From assembly GCA_903862935.1 (NCBI GenBank), contig CAIOZY010000049.1:1-41038 (forward strand): a stretch of DNA of 41,038 nt, read 5' to 3'. Position numbers and translations under genes: made by a program. Below the pieces are notes generated by a model. It searched no databases. It was not told the origin of the DNA and worked only from the letters and a program-made list of their open reading frames with translations. Below are positions 1 through 7,392 of this stretch, piece after piece (the stretch's first letter is position 1; every line of letters starts with the position of its first letter). The stretch is from an uncultured Opitutaceae bacterium (GTDB lineage: Bacteria > Verrucomicrobiota > Verrucomicrobiia > Opitutales > Opitutaceae).

Positions 1-71
1 TCGCCGGTTCCAACGCCGTCTCCACGCGCCACCACGATCCGGCGGCGCAGATCCTGACTCAAGGGTCTCAT
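1..71 (-). pseudogene. IS630-type transposase, 5' end only (runs off the window)
   Basis: An ATG at 71 on the minus strand opens a frame beginning MRPLSQDLRRRIV, which then leaves the window. This looks like the helix-turn-helix start of IS630-family transposases, whose first residues usually have the form M-[KR]-P-[YL]-S-x-D-L-R-x-R-[IV]. Only 23 residues are visible, so I cannot say whether the transposase is complete outside the window. The bases upstream to about 238 contain no gene and may include the terminal repeat, but the second end is not visible. The family call rests on a short N-terminal match. Confidence 0.55.
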
Positions 72-238
72 GGACCCCTCTTATCGACGAGGAGCGTCCC
101 CCAGTCAACGTATACCGCTATCTAAATCGAAAATGCTCTAGAACAAACTGCTTGGCGAAAAAAACTCCTCATAACCCCACCGGGGCTTTCCTAGATAGGC
201 CAGAGGATCGAGGCCTATCCTAGCTACGGAAATCAGTG

Positions 239-766
239 CTATTTTTCGGACCTCGGCGCCAACCGCGGCACTGGAGCGATAAGCACGCCAATCGCTGCTG
301 TTTTCGATCCCGATATTTGCAGCGTATAGCTAACCCCCGACCGCAGTCGGAAAACGACGTATTTGTGGAGCTCTGATTTCGCGTTCTCCTCAAAGCTATC
401 TTCTCGGATCTCCTTGGCGGTAGCAGTCTCGACAACATCGATCCAGACCGACGCTCCGGCAAATACGCGGTACAGCCCTTCCGCGGGGACCATGAAGGAC
501 GGTAAGCCGCCTAAGGAGTCCGGGTTGGGAACTCGCCGAGGCTTCACCAGAAACTTGAGCTCCGCGTTTGGCCGAAGATCGAGGTCGACGCGCACACTTA
601 GCGGTAGTTCACCTCGAAAATGGGGAAGATCGATGGCAACCGGGGTTGCACGCCAGGTCGCGAGTTCGGTTTGTAAATCCTGCTTCCAACCCCCGGATTC
701 GATTTGGGCGAGAACGCCGCCAGCAAGCGCGCTCGTAACACAAATAAGGAGTAGGGCGCGCAACAT
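239..766 (-). CDS. Small exported protein of unknown function
   Basis: This is a 175-residue protein that I do not recognise. From the ATG at 766 it begins MLRALLLICVTSALAGGVLAQ, a clear signal peptide with a likely cleavage after VLA. A longer frame starts at a TTG at 811 but would put charged residues ahead of the signal, so I prefer 766. The mature part is mostly predicted beta strand, rich in Val, Leu and Arg, with no cysteines after the signal and no recognised motif. It probably acts in the periplasm or outside the cell. It lies downstream of the two-component operon on the same strand, separated by about 290 bases, so shared transcription is possible but not shown. Confidence 0.6.
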   Translation of the reverse strand: MLRALLLICVTSALAGGVLAQIESGGWKQDLQTELATWRATPVAIDLPHFRGELPLSVRVDLDLRPNAELKFLVKPRRVPNPDSLGGLPSFMVPAEGLYRVFAGASVWIDVVETATAKEIREDSFEENAKSELHKYVVFRLRSGVSYTLQISGSKTAAIGVLIAPVPRLAPRSEK

Positions 767-1057
767 TTTCACGGCGGTCGTCAATCTCGATGCATGGAGA
801 AGCCTCAGCAAGCCGGACTTTTCCCCTTAAAGTAACGTTCTCTCAGGTGGGTTTCTGTTGAAGGATGGTGGAGCATTTCAGCCAATCTCATTGGCCATCA
901 GATCAACTGAAGTGTCTCACGCAGCCATTGCTGGAAGCCTATAATACCCCGAGCAAAGATGGGCCAAAAGCGTTTGGATGGTACAGCCACGCTCGCCGCG
1001 CTTGGGTCTGTAGCCGTTCAATCCCCGAGTTATTGGCCGCTCGCCGATATAACGGTG

Positions 1058-2227
1058 TCAGTCGGACTTGCAGAAGAGGTTCTTAGCTACCTGATCCCAC
1101 AGGTCGTCCTTCACTGTCTCAAGCACGCCGATGCGCAGAGTATTGTCCGCGACATCTCCCGGGCGATCCGATTTGGTCACATCGCGCATCAAGCTAGAAA
1201 ACCGGCCAATGTCTTCTTGGAATAGGGCCACGGCCGCACTGCCGATCTTGAGGGTCGCAATCTCGGTACTGAGGTTGTCTGCGGCAATCTCACAGACCCA
1301 CCGGTTGTGATATGGGCTCACACCCGCCCCCTGTTTCATTTCGGGCAAACCGCGGTTGACCCGCACCACCCGACCGCTGACGGGAGCAGAGAACTGAATT
1401 TGCCGTGAACCCTGGCGGACCGCAAACAACGGCTGTCCTGCCCTTAGCACAACATCCGGCTTCGGCATTTCGTAGGCGTCAATGCGGCCAATCAGATTTT
1501 TCGCAAAATCATCTAAGCCAACCCTGACTGCACCGCCCTCCGATAAACTGGCCCAACAATGGCCTTTAGAAATCCACACACCGCCCGGAATGAAAAACTC
1601 GCCCGTGGGCACGGAGCCTACCTCGGTACCCTGCGTGATATGGACCCTCGGCTGCAACCGCCTTCCAATCTGATCTTGCCGCTTGATCAGGGCCTTTCGC
1701 ACAAACGCTCGCAGTTCATCCTCGGTGAAAGGCTTCTGCACGTAGTCCATCGCTCCGGATTTCATGCATTCCACCGCTGTCTCGACGGTCGCATAACCCG
1801 TGATGATGACCACGTCGACGTCGGGGCGCATGTGTTTGGCTGACTTGGCCAACTCGACGCCGTCCATTGCTGGCATTCGCAAGTCGGTGAAAACAAAATC
1901 ATAGGGGCGCGTCTGGATGAGCCCCAGCGCCTCCTGGCCGGTCTGCACGGTGTCGACCGAGTAACCGTCCAACACTAAAATCTTACGGAAACTGTCCAAG
2001 ATGATTTCCTCGTCATCAACGCAGAGGATGCGGGCCACGGGATTACTAACCTCAACTCTTTTGAGTGTCCGGGCCTCGGTCGAGAAATCGAGTCGCAGGC
2101 TCACAGATAGTGCCTGCTCGCGCTCCCGGAGTCGGCGTTGCACACGGACTCGCTCGAGAATTTTGCGCACCGCCAGGTCGACGGCGAACGCGATGATGGC
2201 AAAAACAATAAGGATGCCGATGATCAT
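1058..2227 (-). CDS. Membrane-anchored response regulator with REC and GcvH-like domains
   Basis: This 389-residue protein starts at the ATG at 2227, which overlaps the stop of the upstream regulator as ATGA and follows a purine-rich AGAAGAAA stretch. The frame stays open further upstream, but that start would overlap the neighbour by about 200 bases. Residues 1-20 form a transmembrane helix, then a basic coiled stretch, then a receiver domain at about 66-182 with acidic pocket D71-D72, phospho-acceptor D115 (FTDLRMP), T143 and K165 (QKPF). Residues about 215-320 resemble glycine-cleavage H protein: HCWASL, VRVGLDDFAKNLIG and SAPVSGRVVRVN. The lysine that carries lipoate in true GcvH is absent. 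There is no DNA-binding domain, so output is probably by protein contact at the membrane. A membrane-tethered receiver is unusual. It is probably co-transcribed with the kinase. Confidence 0.85.
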   Translation of the reverse strand: MIIGILIVFAIIAFAVDLAVRKILERVRVQRRLREREQALSVSLRLDFSTEARTLKRVEVSNPVARILCVDDEEIILDSFRKILVLDGYSVDTVQTGQEALGLIQTRPYDFVFTDLRMPAMDGVELAKSAKHMRPDVDVVIITGYATVETAVECMKSGAMDYVQKPFTEDELRAFVRKALIKRQDQIGRRLQPRVHITQGTEVGSVPTGEFFIPGGVWISKGHCWASLSEGGAVRVGLDDFAKNLIGRIDAYEMPKPDVVLRAGQPLFAVRQGSRQIQFSAPVSGRVVRVNRGLPEMKQGAGVSPYHNRWVCEIAADNLSTEIATLKIGSAAVALFQEDIGRFSSLMRDVTKSDRPGDVADNTLRIGVLETVKDDLWDQVAKNLFCKSD

Positions 2228-3042
2228 GATATTTCTTCTTTCTGCTGCACTTGCCTTCGATCGGATGGATCTGACGGTGAGGTCAGGCACCTGAAGCTGT
2301 ATTCCAAATCGGAGGGCAAAATCCGGTATAACCAGCCGCCTCCGAACGGATCTGTTTCTATCGCGGAAATATTCGTGGCTGCCTCGCCGTGAGCCTGGAG
2401 TATTTGCCCACTCACCGGGCACATGATACTGTGAGCAAGGCCGTCGGTTGACGTCATCGTCGCGCAGCTAGTCCCCTGCACTAGGTTGGTTCCGACCGGA
2501 GCGAGTTCGACGCTCCGCAGACCGTTCATCGTCTTAATGAAAAGGTCGTCGACGCCGATAAGTACCGTGCCCTCCGGCTTTGACGCGGCCCAGCTTACCC
2601 GGCCAAGGCTATGGAAATTTGCAACATGAGGTACCTTTGCCGTTAACGCCTCCGGGTTCTCCTCCAATAGGGAGTTATAATTGAGCGCCCGTCGAATGAC
2701 AGCTATCAGCTCATCCGCTGTAAACGGTTTGGCGATATAGTCGAAGGCCCCGCATTGAAGGGATCGGATGGCATTCTCCCCGGTGGAGTATCCGGAAGCG
2801 AGAACGACGGGCGTTCGGTTGCCCCGACGGCGGAACTCCGCCAGAAACCCGAAGCCGTTCAGATCCTCCATCATGATGTCGCAAAGGATCAATCGGTAGG
2901 CATGCCTCTCGAGCTGCTTCAGACCGGCCATGCCACCGGTCGCCGTGTCAACGGCCAGTCCTTCACCGCGGCAAATCCGCTCTATCCCCTGCAGCACCAC
3001 GGGCTCGTCATCGATCACAAGGATGTCGTGGGTGGAGCTCAT
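2224..3042 (-). CDS. Response regulator with REC and GcvH-like domains
   Basis: This 272-residue cytoplasmic protein overlaps both neighbours by four bases (ATGA at each junction), so the three genes are almost certainly translationally coupled. Residues 1-120 are a receiver domain with D11-D12, phospho-acceptor D55 (LILCDIMM), S83 and K105 (IAKPF). The rest resembles GcvH: FHSLGRVSW, TVLIGVDDLFIKTMNGL and IMCPVSGQILQAHGE, ending with the typical PFGGGWLYRI. As in its partner there is no lysine at the lipoyl position, so lipoylation is unlikely. No DNA-binding domain is present. REC-GcvH proteins next to histidine kinases are known from anaerobic and metal-respiring bacteria. The ligand of the GcvH-like part is not known to me. 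Confidence 0.88.
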   Translation of the reverse strand: MSSTHDILVIDDEPVVLQGIERICRGEGLAVDTATGGMAGLKQLERHAYRLILCDIMMEDLNGFGFLAEFRRRGNRTPVVLASGYSTGENAIRSLQCGAFDYIAKPFTADELIAVIRRALNYNSLLEENPEALTAKVPHVANFHSLGRVSWAASKPEGTVLIGVDDLFIKTMNGLRSVELAPVGTNLVQGTSCATMTSTDGLAHSIMCPVSGQILQAHGEAATNISAIETDPFGGGWLYRILPSDLEYSFRCLTSPSDPSDRRQVQQKEEIS

Positions 3043-4901
3043 GGTTTGACGGGGATTCTAATGGTAAACGTGGTGCCCTTGCCCACCAGGCTCTCCACCT
3101 TAATAGAGCCGTTGTGACTGTCGATGATGCCCCACACTACCGAGAGCCCGAGGCCAGTTCCCTTGGCCCCTTTTGTGGAATAAAAGGGCTCGTAAATCTT
3201 CAGCATCTCCTCGGCTGAGATGCCGCACCCGGTATCCCGGACCTGGATCTCGATAAACTCCCTGTTTCCGGCCGCATCGATGTCCGCACACCGTTGCCAG
3301 CCGCATTTCTTCCTCGTGCAGGTCTCTAACACTCCATGCGGAGGGGCCTCAAATGCAAGGACCGGGGAGCCGCATTGCGGGCAGGTTCGGCCCTCGCTGA
3401 CAAGGCTGGTCGAGCACTCTGGACAAACAAACTGCACCCTTTTCTGGTCGTCGCTGGCGAACCCGTGGCGGTGCGCGGCACTCCCATACATCGGATCGAT
3501 ATGGATAAAACCCTCCTGGCCTTCGCAGCGCGCCTTGATTCGGATCGAGGGTTTGCCCTCGAACCGCATCTCGCCGTCAATCAGGTTGTGCCTCTTAGGA
3601 CAAACCGCCTGCTTGATCTGAACAACGCCAACCGGTGAGAGACTGACCGCCGACGAGCGCAGTGCGATTGTGCCACCCTCCGGACCGATGGCGTCCGCTG
3701 CGTTGACAAGCAGGTTCATGAACACCTGCTCCATCTGATTGGCATCCATGACCGGGCGCGGAAGGTTGGGCTGAAGGTCCTTCGTGATAACAATCCGGCT
3801 CAGCGAAAGCTGACGCTCCACAACCGAGCTGGCTCGCAGGATCGCTTCGTTGATGTCGGACTCCCGCTTCGTTGGAACGGTCTGGCGGGCAAAATCGAGC
3901 AGGCTCTTTACAATATCCCGGCAGCGAATGGTCTCGCGCACAATGATCTTGAGATCCTCTTGCTCGTCGGGAGTGCGCGCTCGTTTGAGCATCATGCTGC
4001 TGTAGGTCAGCACGCCGGTCAGGGGGTTGTTGATCTCGTGGGCGACGCCCGCCGCGAGCCGGCCCAGCGAAGCCAGCTTGTCGGACTGCACAAGTTGCAG
4101 GCGGGCCTCCGAGATTTTTCGCGTCATATGGTTGAAAGACCGCGCGAGCAGGCCGAGTTCATCCCGCCGGGTTTCGTCAATGGCCGCTGTGAAGTCGCCT
4201 CCAGCCACCCGCTGGGTTGCTGCAACAAGCTGTTTGACCGGAACACTTACCCAGCGACGCACAAAGAAGGCGGTAATTAGGCTCAGTGCAAGGACAGCGC
4301 TGGCGGCAAAAACGACAATTTCAATCCGGCCGACACGTAGGTCTGCGTCGACCGCTGCCAGCGGCATGACAACGTCGAAGACCCCGAGGACTGTCCTCGA
4401 TTTCGGATGGGCGTGACAGTCCGCCGTCCAGCACGACGGCTTGTTGTAGATCGGCGTGATGACGCCGAGCGCACGGCTGCTATCGTTTGGACGCCGGAAG
4501 ACGCGGGTTCGCGCTCTCATTTCGAGGCGTTCGAGCGGTGGATCTACCTCATGGCAACGGCTGCAGCTCTCGGCCTTGGAGTTAACCGTCTTTCCAATTT
4601 CACTGACGTCAGATGAGTAAGTGATCTTACCCGCCTTGTTCATGATCCGGATCCGTTCGATGCTGTCCTCCTCACCGAGACGCTTGATGATTTCGTGAAT
4701 GCGGCTGGGCTCGTTCAGCAGCATGTCATACTCGGTGCTCGACTTTACGGTTTGGCTGACCTGGATCGCGTGCCGCTCAACCTCTGCTAGGAGACTGTCC
4801 TCGTGCGACCGAATGTTTACGTAGGCGAAAGTGCTGACGATCAGCACCACGGTAAGGCCCACCGCGGTCGTCAGCTTGCGCCCTACGGTCTTGCGTATCA
4901 T
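3039..4901 (-). CDS. Haem-motif sensor histidine kinase with a zinc-ribbon-like insert in its ATPase domain
   Basis: This 620-residue membrane kinase is the first gene of the operon. A transmembrane helix at about 11-28 and another at about 193-214 enclose a periplasmic loop with CSRCH at 113-117, a c-type haem motif, and CWTADCH at 157-163, a wider variant. HAMP follows at about 215-268, then HisKA with the H-box at H288 (VAHEINNPLTG), the N-box near N396-N400 and G-boxes DTGCGI (556-561) and KGTGLGLS (580-587). Between the N-box and first G-box lies an insert of about 115 residues (430-545) with nine cysteines, including CPEC at 493-496 and CPQC at 507-510, as in zinc ribbons. The likely job is to sense redox state or a haem ligand and phosphorylate one or both downstream receivers. 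The signal itself is not visible. Confidence 0.9.
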   Translation of the reverse strand: MIRKTVGRKLTTAVGLTVVLIVSTFAYVNIRSHEDSLLAEVERHAIQVSQTVKSSTEYDMLLNEPSRIHEIIKRLGEEDSIERIRIMNKAGKITYSSDVSEIGKTVNSKAESCSRCHEVDPPLERLEMRARTRVFRRPNDSSRALGVITPIYNKPSCWTADCHAHPKSRTVLGVFDVVMPLAAVDADLRVGRIEIVVFAASAVLALSLITAFFVRRWVSVPVKQLVAATQRVAGGDFTAAIDETRRDELGLLARSFNHMTRKISEARLQLVQSDKLASLGRLAAGVAHEINNPLTGVLTYSSMMLKRARTPDEQEDLKIIVRETIRCRDIVKSLLDFARQTVPTKRESDINEAILRASSVVERQLSLSRIVITKDLQPNLPRPVMDANQMEQVFMNLLVNAADAIGPEGGTIALRSSAVSLSPVGVVQIKQAVCPKRHNLIDGEMRFEGKPSIRIKARCEGQEGFIHIDPMYGSAAHRHGFASDDQKRVQFVCPECSTSLVSEGRTCPQCGSPVLAFEAPPHGVLETCTRKKCGWQRCADIDAAGNREFIEIQVRDTGCGISAEEMLKIYEPFYSTKGAKGTGLGLSVVWGIIDSHNGSIKVESLVGKGTTFTIRIPVKP

Positions 4902-5480
4902 TAGGACCCCTCTTCGACTCTCGCCGCGTCAACAGGCCCGTGGAGAAATTTACTGGCCAGAATTGCCGTTTGGCGCGGAATAGAACGTAGGGCTTCCCCG
5001 CGAGGCAGAAAGCAGCGCCATCCACCCCTCTTTTCGACGGGATGTATCTCACCAAGTGGCAAGGCGCGCGGCACAGGTGCATTTTAGCTGCGTTCACCAG
5101 CAAGGTCTGTGCGTTGTTTGGCCAATCTAACGCGGAAATTGTGCGTGCCTTGCGATTGCGGTTGAACGCCTTTGCAGGGGCGTTGTCGGGTCACAACAGG
5201 GTAAGGAGAGAACTGCGGACATGCTCAACTCGTTTGATGCGAGCCCGGTGCGAGAGGAGCGCCATCCCCGAAGTTACACCGCCGGTTGACGTTTGAGAAA
5301 GACATCATTGCCCCCAGACAACGAATTGGTGCAGAGATCTGCCAAAACCGATCAGACATTTTGTCGGGACCGAAGGTCTCCCCACCGCAATATCGGGGCC
5401 CACTCAAAAACATAATTTAACTATATATAGTTAGGCGCTGGAAGCCTGTAGAAAACGATCCTTGCCCATGCTGGCGGGCC
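4902..5480. other. Gene-free stretch upstream of the kinase operon
   Basis: I see no supportable coding region here. The promoter of the kinase operon must lie at its left edge, but I cannot place it with confidence. The only notable element is a perfect 16-bp AT-rich palindrome, TAACTATATATAGTTA, at 5418-5433. It stands out against the GC-rich surroundings and could be a regulator site. Confidence 0.4.
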
Positions 5481-5735
5481 TCATCTTCTGTCAAAGATGG
5501 CCGCGAACTCATCAGCGATGGATTTGTTACTCGGTGTCAGGTTCTTCGCCGCATTGATCTGGGCGTCCGTGTAGGGCTCGGGTTTGCCCGCGAGCACCGC
5601 ATCGAAGTTCGCCCCAAACATGGCCTCCTTGGGCAGCGGTTTCCCGTCAGCCCCGAGCGGCACCGTCGGCGCAACGCTTGGGTTGCCGAGAAGGTCGGGA
5701 AGTAGGCCGCGCCTTCTGGGTCGGTGTGACTTTTT
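5481..5735 (-). pseudogene. Degraded C-terminal coding fragment, family unknown
   Basis: An open frame runs from a stop at about 5736 to the stop at 5481. Its last 70 or so residues have the composition of a real protein C-terminus, with LLPDLLGNPSVAP, then GKPLPKEAMFG, and the end KSIADEFAAIFDRR. No plausible start with a ribosome-binding site exists. The nearest is a GTG at 5663, which would give 60 residues. I read it as the 3' remnant of a deleted chromosomal gene, but a short genuine gene cannot be excluded. I do not recognise the family. Confidence 0.35.
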
Positions 5736-6020
5736 TTAGCGCGAGGAAGGGGTGCTACGTCCAACACACCCTGAACTGGGAGTGTCCAAGTCGCATATAT
5801 ATTGCATTTGACGGGCAGTTAAGTGATTGCCCGCAGCGATGATGGCCGAGCCATCCCGGCACCAATATTGGGCACCTTTAGGGCGTAGAGGGCGGGAGTG
5901 CAGCACAGGTTCGGCGTTTCCGCTCGCGTGCTTTGGACATCCCTGCACAACGGTGGGCTGTGCGCAAAAGTGTGAGCAAAATGACCGTTTTGGCCCCTAA
6001 CTTGAGGATTCTCAGAGTGA
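5736..6020. other. No gene seen, left edge of the integrated element
   Basis: Several overlapping minus-strand frames are open here but none has protein-like composition or a recognisable motif. The stretch runs into the tRNA-derived repeat at 6021. It probably represents the chromosomal sequence that originally lay downstream of tRNA-Glu. Confidence 0.4.
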
Positions 6021-6045
6021 TGGCGTCCCCACGGGGATTCGAACC
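6021..6045. repeat. Attachment-site repeat (distal att copy)
   Basis: These 25 bases, beginning TGGCGTCCCC, are identical to 35243-35267, the 3' end of tRNA-Glu. The match stops sharply at 6046 (A instead of C) and at 6020. No other part of a tRNA is present here, so it is not a tRNA gene. It marks the far end of the integrated element. Confidence 0.88.
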
Positions 6046-6388
6046 ACCTCTTGCCCAACAACGGAAAAGCTTCGCTGAGCGTGCTTTGAGTTGTATATGA
6101 GGGACTTGGAACGGGAAGTAAAGTGCAGCAAGATGCAGTAAAGACAACTCAAAAACAAGTTTTCTGGCAAATCCGTGGCATTTGCCGAACGGGATGTGTG
6201 CCGCTGCATCGCCTCGCAGCGTTCGAAACCGTGACTCGCGCGCGGTCCACCAGCACATGCAACCGGCCCGAGTGACGGCCGCGGCCAATCCGGCCGCGCT
6301 CGTCCAGGACAACGGCGAGCTTGCGGCCGAGTTTGCCGAGGAGGGACGCCGAGCTTGCAGCGGGAGAGGTTGCGGATAACGTGGTGCC
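6046..6388. other. No gene seen between the att site and the toxin-antitoxin pair
   Basis: The open frames here are antisense to each other and lack protein-like features. The promoter of the toxin-antitoxin pair should lie at the right edge. I see no clear palindrome to act as its operator. Confidence 0.35.
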
Positions 6389-6619
6389 ATGAGCAGCCAG
6401 ATGCAGCGCATCACCTTCAACCCGAATCAATGCGGCGGACGGCCGTGCATCCGGGGCATGCGCATCCGCGTGAAGGACGTGCTCGACATGCTGGCCGGAG
6501 GCGCGACTGAGGCGGAAATCCTTGAAAGCTATCCGTACCTTGAGCGCGAGGATATCCAGGCCAGCCTGGAATATGCCGCGGCCCAGGTTGATCACGCGGT
6601 CCTATCGCTGGCCAAGTGA
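6389..6619 (+). CDS. DUF433-family antitoxin
   Basis: This 76-residue protein matches the DUF433 pattern: ITFNPNQCGGRPCIRGMRIRVKDVLDMLAGGATEAEILESYPYL and then a short helix. Family members are small winged-helix-like proteins that pair with PIN-like toxins and usually repress their own operon. The stop overlaps the start of the downstream gene as GTGA, so the two are translationally coupled. The order antitoxin then toxin fits the known two-gene arrangement. It is the first cargo gene inside the element's left end, where it could stabilise the element against loss. Confidence 0.85.
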   Translation: MSSQMQRITFNPNQCGGRPCIRGMRIRVKDVLDMLAGGATEAEILESYPYLEREDIQASLEYAAAQVDHAVLSLAK

Positions 6620-6951
6620 AGTTTTTGGTCGACGCCCAACTGCCCCCGGCGTTGGCCGGCTGGCTGCGCGAGGCCGGGCATGAGGCCGTCCACGTCGAGG
6701 ACGTCGGGTTGCGCGAGGCCGACGATGGGCCGATTTGGGAGCAAGCCTCGCAGACGGCGGCGGCGATCCTCACCAAGGACGAGGACTTTGCCGCGCGCGC
6801 GGCCCGTGCCACCAAGGACGAGCCGCCGGTGATCGTGTGGCTGCGCGTCGGCAACACGACCAACCCGGTGCTGCGGGCCTGGTTCGAGTTGAGGCTGCCG
6901 GGCATCCTGGAACTCGTCAAACAGGGCCATCGCCTGGTGGAAGTGGTCTGA
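6616..6951 (+). CDS. DUF5615-family PIN-like toxin
   Basis: This 111-residue protein starts at a GTG at 6616 inside the stop region of the DUF433 gene. It begins MKFLVDAQLPPALAGWL and carries AVHVEDVGL, then AILTKDEDFA, then PPVIVWLRVGNTT. This is the DUF5615 (PIN-like, Mut7-C-related) signature with acidic residues D6, D50-E52 (KDED) and others at the expected sites for metal-dependent RNA cleavage. Length is typical for the family (105-120). Together with the upstream DUF433 gene it forms a VapBC-like addiction pair. RNase activity is inferred from family, and the target is unknown. Confidence 0.85.
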   Translation: MKFLVDAQLPPALAGWLREAGHEAVHVEDVGLREADDGPIWEQASQTAAAILTKDEDFAARAARATKDEPPVIVWLRVGNTTNPVLRAWFELRLPGILELVKQGHRLVEVV

Positions 6952-7392
6952 GACCCGGAGTCAGGTTGAAAAACCTGTGAGTTCGGAATCTCACCGGCCC
7001 GGTTTCCGATCCGCAAGCTTGCCAGCTGCTCGTTCATGGCCCATGGCTCGTGTCGACACAGCTTGGGTAGTCGCATCCCTACTTCAGTTCCCTCAGGCTC
7101 ATCGCGGATGAAAGAGGCCGCGGGTTCCTCCGGGTTGACCAAGGACAAGTGCCACGAGGCGGGCAAGGCATTGGGATGTTCAGTCAGACGTAGGTGATCT
7201 TCGCTCCCGAAACAATAGAGGGTTCGTAGCCGAGAAGCTGCCCAACGCGTTTTCTATCTGGCATGCTGACAAGCGCCGTGCTTTGGTTGGCCTGTGAGGT
7301 TCACTCCCGTCCAGTCTCCGTCCGAGGGCTGCCCGAGGTTCAAATCCGAAAAGGGTCGGCAGCGGCTAACGTCCGGGCTGGCGCCCGCGGCT
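6952..7392. other. No supportable gene (440 bases)
   Basis: A minus-strand frame across about 6960-7240 has a somewhat protein-like middle (EEPAASFIRDEPEGTEVG) but no start with a ribosome-binding site and no recognised family. It reads on into sequence antisense to the toxin gene. I treat it as a possible decayed fragment, not a gene. Confidence 0.3.

Noticed and set aside
6021-6100. Possible tRNA gene at the left repeat
   Set aside because: Only the 3' 25 bases match a tRNA. There is no anticodon arm or 5' acceptor strand.
6417-7166. Minus-strand frame of 249 residues over the toxin-antitoxin pair
   Set aside because: Most of it is antisense to the DUF433 and DUF5615 genes. Only the first 60 residues look protein-like, without a usable start.
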